Source: Emmonsiellopsis sp. PD_33 (Eukaryota; Ascomycota; Eurotiomycetes; Onygenales; Ajellomycetaceae). From it: a stretch of 64,000 nucleotides of DNA. This document shows, one piece after another, positions 55,957 through 64,000 of the stretch. The notes below the pieces were generated by a model that saw only the letters and a list, made by a program, of their open reading frames with translations, searched no databases and had not been told where the DNA came from. The translations under genes and the position numbers were made by a program. The stretch is from NCBI GenBank assembly GCA_032988165.1, contig JANTQF010000009.1, positions 208,773 through 272,772 on the forward strand, written 5' to 3'. Position 1 is the first letter of the stretch. Each line of letters opens with the position of its first letter.

Positions 55957-57719
55957 ATGGGGTTCGTACAACGTCTCGCGAAGCGAGTGCCATACTTGCC
56001 CGTTGCCCCTTCGTTGGATAATGTCTCGGACGAAAAGGGCGCCATAATACCCAGATTTGCTTTTTTCAAGCGTCGGATACGGCTGAGAAGAAACTCCGCA
56101 ATCTCAATACCCCTGGGCTTCGTTCTGCTATTTCCTTGCATTGTAATAATCCTTATCGTCCTTCTCATTGTCACCCATCCTTCCTCGCCGGGCCGGATTT
56201 TGATGCCCGCTGGCGCCCCTCCATCGATCAGGTTGGTTTTTGCTACTCCTTGCCAGACATTGTTGTCGAATTCGGTTTGCACATACTAACTACTGTGACT
56301 CGAAATAGGAAAATCAGCGAAAGACACGATAAAGTGTTTGCAACAGGATGTCTTGAGATCGATACAAGTACGCCACGGGCAAATGCAGCTTTCGTTGTCC
56401 TGGCGCGGAATAAGGAGTTGGACGGTGTGATCCAGTCGGTCAAATCCATCGAACGGCACTTCAACCGATGGTATCATTATCCTTACGTTTTCTTAAATGA
56501 TGGCGATTTTGATCAGACCTTCAAAGAAACGATCACCAACTATACCAGCGCCCCCTCCGAGTTTGGCAAAATTGATGCGACCATGTGGGGATATCCCGAC
56601 TGGGTTGACCATGATGTCGCCCGGGAAGGAATCAGGAAGCAAGGAGATGCCGCTATCATGTACGGTGGTATGGAGAGCTATCACCATATGTGTCGATTCT
56701 ATTCTGGGTGAGAATTCATTGCTCCTGAATTGGTGGACCGCAGCGTCACTAACAGCAGTCTTAGTTTTTTCTATAAACACGAGTTGCTCATGAAATATGA
56801 GTGGTACTGGCGTCTGGAGCCAGAAATCAAGTATTTCTGCGACATCACATAGTACGACTATTCACCTTTCCGTATATCAAGATTGCCCTAGCTAACTCGA
56901 ACTTTAGCGATCCCTTCCTTAAGATGATCGAGAACAACAAGACCTATGGGTTTACGATTGCCGTCAAGGAACTCAAAGAAACCGTCCCCAATATCTTCCG
57001 TTACGCTTCCGCCTACAAGCGCAACAACAATATTTCCTCCCAGGGCCTCTGGGAAATGTTCCTTGAGGATCCTCCTCAACCCAAGGAGCCGGTTGAAGAC
57101 GAGAAACCTGACGAGGAACCTCTACCCGACGAAATCCTGCTGACGCAGCCTGGCGATAAGAGCATCCCCGACGTTGATCCTGAGACTATGGAAGGAGAGA
57201 AATACAATATGTGCCATTTCTGGAGTAATTTCGAAATTGCCCGGCTTGATTGGTTTAGAAGCAAGGAGTATGAAGACTTCTTCACCATGATGGACCGGAG
57301 CGGCGGATTTTGGACAGAAAGAGTAGGTCCAATCATACCTCTAACCCTTAATTACCATAAACTAACACATATATTAGTGGGGTGATGCTCCCATCCACTC
57401 CCTTGCTGCTGGTGCACTCCTAGCACCAAGAGATATCCATTATTTCCGGGATTTCGGATACAGACATACGACGATTCAACATTGCCCAGCCAACGCCCCT
57501 GCTCGCCAACGAGACCGGATTCCCTTCCTCGAAATGACCACTGAGGATGAAAAGAAACGAATTGAGGAGGATGAGTACTGGGATACCCCTGACACACCCA
57601 AGGAGAACGGCGTGGGCTGCCGATGCAGATGTGATACGGATATTGTCGACGTAGAAGGCAAACAAGGAAGCTGTCTAGCACAGTGGGTTGAAGTTGCTGG
57701 AGGCTGGGCGTCACCCTAA
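55957..57719 (+). CDS. Alpha-1,2-mannosyltransferase of the Kre2/Mnt1/Ktr family (GT15)
   Basis: Type II Golgi membrane enzyme that adds alpha-1,2-mannose from GDP-mannose to glycans of secreted and wall proteins. Five exons are inferred: 55957-56231, 56309-56707, 56765-56851, 56908-57322 and 57378-57719, giving 505 aa. A short cytosolic tail precedes the signal anchor (about residues 51-72, IPLGFVLLFPCIVIILIVLL). The GT15 domain shows ANAAFVVLARNKELDGV, YPYVFLNDGDF, FYSGFFYKHELLMKYEWYWR and the catalytic segment YNMCHFWSNFEIA with E363 the predicted key residue. It ends with a Cys-rich CRCRCD and a short tail. An acidic Pro/Glu-rich insertion (about residues 305-345) is longer than in yeast Ktr proteins. 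The paralogue number within the family cannot be assigned. Confidence 0.93.
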
Positions 57720-59284
57720 ATATAGGCTGGCCTCCTCATTTTAGTGTTGGGTCATTCGATTCCCGTCCTCGTTACCAGACCAGTTCTTTCGATATCCGAG
57801 CATCCATTTGGTCACCCAGGAGTTAGATTCTCAGCCTACATGAGCTTTCGACCACTTACGGGAATACGGCGTTTTTTCTCCCTCTGGTCCTTTACGGTTT
57901 TTTAATTTCTTTTGTTTTTAAATAAACAGCGCAATGTTCGTCGCTTCCGCCAACCTTGTCTTCGCATCGCTTTGCCGGTATTGCGAATTGGATTTCTGTC
58001 AACATCGTCGCTTTACCAGCAGCTCTTTTCTTTTTGGAAACAACACGAGCCATGTCAGCCCATATCCCGACACTGTGTACACTTCCGCATAACGATAAAG
58101 CGAACAATCCCGTCGAGTGTGTTTAGGTTTCCGCAGATACCACCATCCATCGAGCCATCATCAACCACATCGGTCGTCACCGGCCTATAGTTTTTGTATA
58201 CAAATACACCGAACATACTCTCCATCCCTGCCCCTGGCTCCCCTAGACCAGCAACACGAATATCGAAAACAGATCGTGTCTCTCTATTGAAGAAGGGATA
58301 AGCGAGGTGGAATGCGACTCAGAACCCTTGTGTAAGACAGCACGGTGGACAGTTGATAGTAATTAGCCATATTCTTTCGCAGGATCAAAGACGTCATCAC
58401 GTTGATGCATCATTCCATGTTCCCAAGGCATACAACACAAAAACACACAACTCCCCGCGCCCTGATAACCAGATATCTATTTAATGGCCTTTTGTCTCTT
58501 TTTCTTATTTTGTGTGTGGCTGTATTGGTCGTGTGGTTGTTTTTGTTAGCTTCCTTCGGTTTTTCATCTTCCTTTTCTGTTTTTAACGTCTCCCCTTTTT
58601 CTTTTTTCTGTAACTGCCGTACCACTATTTCTTATGACTTTTGGCTTGTACATACATAAGTTTTAAACCGTTTACCCTTTTCTTCACACTTTACTCCTTG
58701 TTTGTTCTACTACTACTACTTCTTCTTCTTCTTCTCATTACCATTATTATCCCGTCATGTTCTTCCCTCCCGACTTAGTTCTCTTTTGGTGTTTGATTTC
58801 ATATCTTGTCATCCTTTTCTTCCACCCTTGCTCTTTTGCAAAAATTACCCAACACCGTGGTTTTTATTATTCCTTTGCGAACTCCCTTTTCTTCATTTTT
58901 GGTTCCCAAAAAATTTCCTCTACCGGGGATTCTTGTGGGTTAGTCAAGCCAATACACGCACACAGATAGGTGGTTGTTTATATATAGAAAGCGGACGGGG
59001 AGACGGGGAGAGAGGAGAGAAAAGCAGAACGAACCTACAGTAATGGAGGAGAATGAAGAGAATATATTGTGTATTTTCCCGTATGATTGATTATATTCTT
59101 CGCTGCCTGATTGTGTATGTATGTCCAGACATATATTAAATAGAGTGCCCGGGTGGTTGGAACCGCTTGACTAATCCACCCGTCCCCGCTGCCTGCCGCC
59201 AACCGCCAGCCGCCAACCAGGCGCCCGTCAGCAGCCACCCCACCTCCCCCAACATCTCCGTCACACGTCCTCATCTCGACCACC
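57720..59284. other. Intergenic region, mannosyltransferase 3' end to the next promoter
   Basis: T/C-rich over long stretches (58480-58920), with CTT and ACT microsatellites near 58709-58735. Open frames of 70-113 codons in the T/C-rich part are low-complexity and not credible genes. The last 120 bases before 59285 are C-rich and probably the leader of the next gene. Confidence 0.55.
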
Positions 59285-61873
59285 ATGCCCGACACCCCCC
59301 AGTCTGCGTCTCCCAGCAGCCCCCGCCATCCCCCGCCGCTCCTCCAGTTCCCCAAGCTCCCTGCCGCCAGCTCTCCGCCTGCTGCTCCGTCCTTCTCGAC
59401 GCGGCTCGCCCAGCACAACGCTGAAGCCATGACGTCAGACATCCACTCCCTATATGACAGCTCCCTTAGCGACAGTTGGGCCACCCTCAGCGGCTCTGAT
59501 GTCTATTCCGAAGACGAAGCCCGCTCAGACCACACTGACCTTGCTTCCCTGGTTGGCCGCAGCGTGCCAGACGATGTCACCAGCCTCGAGGGACGCGATG
59601 ATCTCGACAGTGAGGCAGACAGCACAGACGTGCACAGTTACTGTTCTGAGCCCGCTCCATTCCCCCACCATTTAGAAGAGTCGACTGCCGTTGAGGACAG
59701 CAAATCCACTCTCAGGCCTCCTCCGTACCCGCTGGTGTCAGACTCGATCGAGTTCGTGGAGCCTGACACCTGGCCCGAGTTCGAAACTGTCGAGCTGAAG
59801 CATACCATCCGAGTCTACACCGACGATGACACTCCAGAGGTGATGCGTGCATATCCCTACAGTGCCCTCGAGGGGCATCTGTCAGTTACAGTCCAGCAGA
59901 CTATGGCCAAGACCGGCCTGGATCTCGACAAGCCGTTCCGTGTGTTCTACATTGGCCATCCAGATTTCAAACATATCGTCCTTGATAAGCTGGGAGACGT
60001 CCTGGTTGCAGGCTCCGACGATGGCTTCAACCGCGGTTCGGGAGACTCTTCCCGCTTCCATGTTGTTCCTGCATCGTTTGGAACTGGTGCAAGCCCCAAC
60101 TATGCTGAACTTCTCCCAATCCACTTTCAGCTCATCGTCGACGAGTGTGTCTCGGTTTCCAGAACAAAGGATGACAACTACCTCGATACTCTTGAGCTTA
60201 CGTTCAGAAACCGAGGTCCATGTAGGTCAAAGTGGACTGGGTCAAACTATCAAGTCCAATCTGCTACCTCCTGGACGCTTCCAGACGTTGCTATAATCTT
60301 TATGTCTGAAGGCGACACGCACGATGCGCAGACGTCCCGCTCATTGTGCCAGACCTTTATGAAGAGACATAAAGTGCCCACCATGGTAATTTCTGAGAAT
60401 CCTTTGTGGGACAGGTTCCTCTCTTCTGTTCCCGTGGACTATCAAAGCCTTCATATCTGCCTAGAATCCCGAGATAAAGAGACCGGCGAATCCCGAGTTG
60501 CGGGCAGATTTCCAATTGACCTGATGACCTTTGAGAGCATTACCCCTGGACAGCTGAATAGGAATCTTGCTGCCCTTTCAAGACGCTCTTCATCCAAGCC
60601 TGTTTCAAAGAGAACGACTAAACCCAAGGGCCCATCTCGAGGTAATACAAAGTCGGTCGATGTCGAACAGGGTATGGCCTCTGGCAAGTATGAGTTCGAT
60701 GATGACGCTTTCGACGTATCTCCGCAAATGCGGATGGTTCTATTCGTCATTTTACTTGGCATGATATTCACCCTAGGCTATGGTATGTTGAAGGGGTTGG
60801 CCATGCTCTTTCTCTCTATGTGCTCTCGCCTCTCTGGTTTGTCTATAGTTCCCCATTTCCACGGCCCAGCCTCGGGAAATACCGACCTACTACCAGAAAC
60901 AACAGCAGCGGCGGACACCGTAGGGACCTCGCTGATGCCCACTTCATTGAGCGATCTTATCCCCTCCGGTTGGACAGAGAAAGAAGCCTTCGATATAGAC
61001 GATTACCTTTCTAAACTCGCTCGCCCTGACGACGAGAAAAGCAACGAACCTGATAAATTGAATGTACACGTTATTGGCGACTGCCACATCATCATTAAAC
61101 TACCATCCCATTTGGTGTTCGGTCGACGGTCTCCCAAGTTTGATATCACGATAACTAGAGCTGATCAACAGATTTCCTTTGATCAGTCGCGTCTATTCGA
61201 CAGAGTGTATACCCTACGGCTACCCCGAGAGGAAGCATATGGCCCCCTAAACATTTCCATCTCAACCAGGTCGAACCCCGTCATCAAGCATATTGTACAG
61301 GTTGACTTGGGTACCCCCTGGCTTAAGATCGCTAACTGGAAAAAAGCCGCCCAGGAACTCTCCTCCCAGCTCCGAAAGGACCTCAATGCTGCGCAGGTCG
61401 GGATTTCGGATGCTTGCAGTCGAGTCTTTTCCGACTTGCAGGAAATGGGCGATACTATACGCGGAGAGGGGGAATCGGCCAGTCGAGACTCGTTCAAGCG
61501 TGTCATCAAAGCTACAAGTTCAATGCTAGCGAAGTCCAAACAGTTCTCCGACGACATCGTGCGCCGCACGGAAGAAAAAGCGGTCAGTTCTTCAACACAG
61601 TTCCTAAAAGAAGTCGCCAGGGTCCAGAGAGACGTGGTTGATGCTGCCAACGAGGCATGGACTTCTATCCAGCAAGAAGCGAAGCAGATCCACCAGACCG
61701 CACGTTTTGATTTCTCAGGTTTTGCAGCTAGAGCGCAACAGGTTAGGAAGTCAGAAGGGATGGCGCAGGCGCAGAAACAGGCCAGCCGACTGTGGCAGCA
61801 TATACGATCTACATCTGCGGATGAATCTGCCAAGCGGCCGAAATGCAAGAGACAAAGTGACCATCGTTGCTAG
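59285..61873 (+). CDS. Hypothetical single-pass membrane protein, 862 aa
   Basis: An uninterrupted 863-codon frame that I do not recognise by name. The first 170 residues are Ser/Pro/Asp-rich and disordered. Residues about 170-430 look like a folded cytosolic domain: TIRVYTDDDTPEVMRAYPYS, VFYIGHPDFKHIVLDKLGD, WTLPDVAIIFMSEGDTHDAQ and FMKRHKVPTMVISENPLWDR. One hydrophobic segment lies near residues 482-512 (MVLFVILLGMIFTLGYGML). A second folded segment follows (HVIGDCHIIIKLPSHLVFG, ITRADQQISF), then a long amphipathic helical tail (about 690-850) of coiled-coil type. The start is the first Met after a C-rich leader; a second Met at residue 49 is possible. Function is unknown. The size and steady composition argue for a real gene. 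Confidence 0.8.
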   Translation: MPDTPQSASPSSPRHPPPLLQFPKLPAASSPPAAPSFSTRLAQHNAEAMTSDIHSLYDSSLSDSWATLSGSDVYSEDEARSDHTDLASLVGRSVPDDVTSLEGRDDLDSEADSTDVHSYCSEPAPFPHHLEESTAVEDSKSTLRPPPYPLVSDSIEFVEPDTWPEFETVELKHTIRVYTDDDTPEVMRAYPYSALEGHLSVTVQQTMAKTGLDLDKPFRVFYIGHPDFKHIVLDKLGDVLVAGSDDGFNRGSGDSSRFHVVPASFGTGASPNYAELLPIHFQLIVDECVSVSRTKDDNYLDTLELTFRNRGPCRSKWTGSNYQVQSATSWTLPDVAIIFMSEGDTHDAQTSRSLCQTFMKRHKVPTMVISENPLWDRFLSSVPVDYQSLHICLESRDKETGESRVAGRFPIDLMTFESITPGQLNRNLAALSRRSSSKPVSKRTTKPKGPSRGNTKSVDVEQGMASGKYEFDDDAFDVSPQMRMVLFVILLGMIFTLGYGMLKGLAMLFLSMCSRLSGLSIVPHFHGPASGNTDLLPETTAAADTVGTSLMPTSLSDLIPSGWTEKEAFDIDDYLSKLARPDDEKSNEPDKLNVHVIGDCHIIIKLPSHLVFGRRSPKFDITITRADQQISFDQSRLFDRVYTLRLPREEAYGPLNISISTRSNPVIKHIVQVDLGTPWLKIANWKKAAQELSSQLRKDLNAAQVGISDACSRVFSDLQEMGDTIRGEGESASRDSFKRVIKATSSMLAKSKQFSDDIVRRTEEKAVSSSTQFLKEVARVQRDVVDAANEAWTSIQQEAKQIHQTARFDFSGFAARAQQVRKSEGMAQAQKQASRLWQHIRSTSADESAKRPKCKRQSDHRC

Positions 61874-62817
61874 ATCATGTGCACTTGTCTCAGATCTCTC
61901 TATTTCCTTCTTTTTCCCCTTTTTCCCCCCTAACTTCTTTCGCTTATTGTGGGTTGGCGTAATGGGAGTTTGGTCTCGTCTTTTTTCTCTCTCTCTCTCT
62001 TTTTCCATACAAGCAGCTTTTGCTTTACGGGCATGTCTTTCTCTCTTTTTTTTTTAGCGGAGGCACATCGTGATTCATTCAACTCGGCGTGAAGGGCGTC
62101 CAGGGCATTTCTTTCAAGCGATGGCTATCAGGGAACCAACCGAACTTTGTCAAACCCAAAGAGTTGATAGTCGTCAAGGGCACGCTTGCTACGCAACGAA
62201 TGATGATGACGAAGGGTGGATATGGATGGAAAGGGAATCCGGTGTTTCTAGGGAAGTTCCTTTCGTTTACTCGTCTTTATTCTTTCTTTCTTTGGTCGGT
62301 TTTGCATTTCCTTTGCCCTACCTACCCCTATCTCCAATTTTCTTAATATTGTATCTGGGGTGCGGGTGAAGTTATTCCTCTAGCTGTCAGTAATAATAGG
62401 GTCTTGTTTGTGTTTTGCTGTGTCTGTTGGAGTGTGTATTGTTGCGTGTGTATCATGTATGTAGGAGTAAATAAAAGAAGCATATATTTTTTAACTGGAT
62501 AGCACCAAGGGTAGAAAATAATAAAAAAGAGTCGAGGAGGTGAGAGTGGCGCCAGACTAGGTTTGGCGCGCCAAGCCCCAGCCATTCACCGCCCGCGCTC
62601 CCCTCCACCGGCAGAAGAAAAACCAAGCCGATCCACTGCACTATCTTGATCTTCAACCTTCCACCCCTCACCCCTCTCTCTCTTTTCAACAACAACAACA
62701 ACACAACCATTTATCCCCCCACCACTACCACCACACAGCCACCACCACATATCTACTCATCCCATACCCCGCCCTAATACCCAACACACCACAAACACAC
62801 ATACACTCATATCCAAA
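61874..62817. other. Intergenic region and RanBP1-gene promoter
   Basis: T/C-rich 3' flank with CT repeats near 61986-62000, then a promoter region that ends in a C/A-rich leader with CAACAACAACAACAACAC near 62690. No convincing gene is present; the short frames on both strands are low-complexity. Confidence 0.55.
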
Positions 62818-63926
62818 ATGTCTGCCCCCCAAGACCCCACCACCGCCGCGCCCGTCGAGGAGCAAAAGCCCGCTGCGGCTGCTGAAGAGTCCACCACCAC
62901 CACGACCGAAGCTGCCGCCGCGGACACGAAACCTCCCACCGCCACCTCCGATGCTGTCTTCTCGATGTTCGGCGGCGGGCCGAAGAAGGAGAAGAAAGAG
63001 GAGGAGGATGAAGGGGCTGATGAGCCGTCGGGATCTGCGAAGGCGTTGAAGGAGAAGGAAGAGAAGGAGAAGGAGGGGAAGGAGGAGGGTGCTGTGAGTT
63101 GACTCTTTTTTTTGCTTTTCTTTTCTTTTCTTTTCTTTTCTTTTTCCCCCCCGAGGGGTAGAGGGGGAGAGGGGGGGGCTATTTTGCTTTTTTTTGCCTT
63201 TGGTGCTAGCCGTCTTTCTGCTGCTACTATGTTATATTCAAGTTAATTAATTAACTCTAAACTAACACGCCATCTTACCCCCAAATCCAGGAAGAGGAAG
63301 AAGCCGACGTGCACTTCGAGCCCGTGATCCACCTCACCGAGAAGGTCGAGGTCAAGACAAACGAGGAGCTCGAGGAACAGACCTTCAAGATGCGTGCGAA
63401 GCTCTTCCGGTTCGACCGTGAGTCCAAGGAGTGGAAGGAGCGTGGAACCGGGGATGTCAGACTGCTCAAGCACAAGGAGAACCAGAAGACGCGTCTGGTT
63501 ATGCGGAGAGATAAGACGCTCAAGGTTTGCGCGAATCACTATAGTATGTTTCTATCGATTTCTATATTTTCCCCCGTGAGGAGCTATGATTGCTGATTTT
63601 TTTTTTTTTTTTTCCTTGTGTAGTTGTCCCTGATATGAAGCTATCTCCCAACGTCGGCAGCGACAGAAGCTGGGTGTGGAATGCCGCTGCGGACGTCAGC
63701 GAGGGCGAGCCGGAGGCTCAGACTCTTGCCATCCGCTTTGGTAACAGTGAGAGTGAGTTGGCCCCGCGATTCATTCAAGATATTACTTTCCCCGTTCTCG
63801 AGTAGTAGATATGAGATATACAGTCCTGACAAATATGTATGTGTAGATGCCAACCTCTTCAAGGAGGCGTTCCCTAAAAGTGAGGCAACAAGCCGAGAGG
63901 GCAAAGAAATTCCCGCATTCATCTAA
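62818..63926 (+). CDS. yrb1: Ran-binding protein 1 (RanBP1/Yrb1)
   Basis: Cytosolic cofactor that binds Ran-GTP and, with RanGAP, releases exported cargo and promotes GTP hydrolysis. Four exons are inferred: 62818-63093, 63291-63543, 63624-63752 and 63847-63926, giving 245 aa. The first 95 residues are Ala/Thr-rich then Lys/Glu-rich and probably disordered. The RanBD1 domain fills about residues 98-230: HFEPVIHLTEKVEVKTNEEL, MRAKLFRFDRESKEWKERGT, VRLLKHKENQKTRLVMRRDK and NSENANLFKEAF. It lacks the long extra N-terminal repeats of nucleoporin-type RanBD proteins, so the small soluble class fits. The first intron is T/C-rich with a TTTTC repeat. The gene is complete inside the window. Confidence 0.94.
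63113..63145 (+). repeat. TTTTC microsatellite in the first RanBP1 intron
   Basis: About six tandem CTTTT units in the first intron, followed by C and G homopolymer runs. Similar to the TTTTC tract at 6907. Confidence 0.75.
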
Positions 63927-64000
63927 ACCTAGTGGTGGCTCCGCCGCCTTACATTTACCAGGAGCAACCAGGTGGCAATTTTTCCAACATGGATTCGGTG
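63927..64000. other. Window end, 3' flank of the RanBP1 gene
   Basis: Too short to hold a gene; presumed 3' UTR. Confidence 0.5.

Noticed and set aside
58702..59043. 113-codon Phe/Leu-rich frame that looks like a membrane protein
   Set aside because: Caused by T/C-rich intergenic DNA; a neighbouring frame is equally open and no start context or homology is apparent.
1..64000. Biosynthetic gene cluster, CRISPR array or transposon
   Set aside because: No polyketide synthase, NRPS, terpene synthase, direct-repeat array, reverse transcriptase or transposase was seen, and the lone Zn2Cys6 factor and GH43 enzyme do not make a cluster.

Overview
This window looks like a chromosomal segment of a filamentous ascomycete, most likely a eurotiomycete (Eurotiales or Onygenales type). 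The genes have short introns (about 55-100 nt) with GTRNGT donors, CTAAC or TACTAAC branch sites and YAG acceptors. The recognisable proteins (Lig4, Irs4, Spb1, Ypt7, Atg16, Dot1, a Ktr-type mannosyltransferase, RanBP1) are of Pezizomycotina type. The exact genus cannot be fixed from the sequence alone. Exon structures were spliced by hand; for every multi-exon gene the joined reading frame was checked to stay open and to restore a family motif.

Layout. Positions 1-3166 show no gene. From 3.2 to 11 kb are an N-carbamoyl-amino-acid amidohydrolase-like nitrilase and two unrecognised conserved-looking proteins. From 11.3 to 20.7 kb are DNA ligase 4 (minus strand), Irs4 (EH domain) and a ten-exon Zn2Cys6 transcription factor. 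From 21.7 to 32.1 kb are a YML020W-like alpha/beta hydrolase, the rRNA methyltransferase Spb1, a YML018C/SLC35F-type membrane transporter with a 6-nt microexon, and the Rab7 GTPase Ypt7. From 33 to 36.5 kb are a secreted GH43/CBM35 galactanase and the autophagy protein Atg16. From about 36.5 to 46.9 kb is a gene-poor, relic-rich accessory stretch: a broken NACHT/NLR-type gene, an M19 dipeptidase, a four-exon F-box family gene and the remains of a membrane-protein gene. From 46.9 to 64 kb are a 19-repeat ankyrin protein, Dot1, a tandem-PH protein, a GT15 mannosyltransferase, an unrecognised single-pass membrane protein and RanBP1.

How the genes relate. Several housekeeping genes act on vacuole, autophagy or phosphoinositide functions (Irs4, Ypt7, Atg16, possibly the tandem-PH protein and the YML018C-like transporter), but they are separate genes with no sign of co-transcription. 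The accessory stretch resembles the fast-evolving NLR, F-box and ankyrin repertoire of fungi. No CRISPR array, rRNA, convincing tRNA or intact transposon was seen. The most unusual signal is compositional. In many exons on both strands the coding strand is C-rich at the 5' end and switches to G-rich toward the 3' end, then resets at the next exon.
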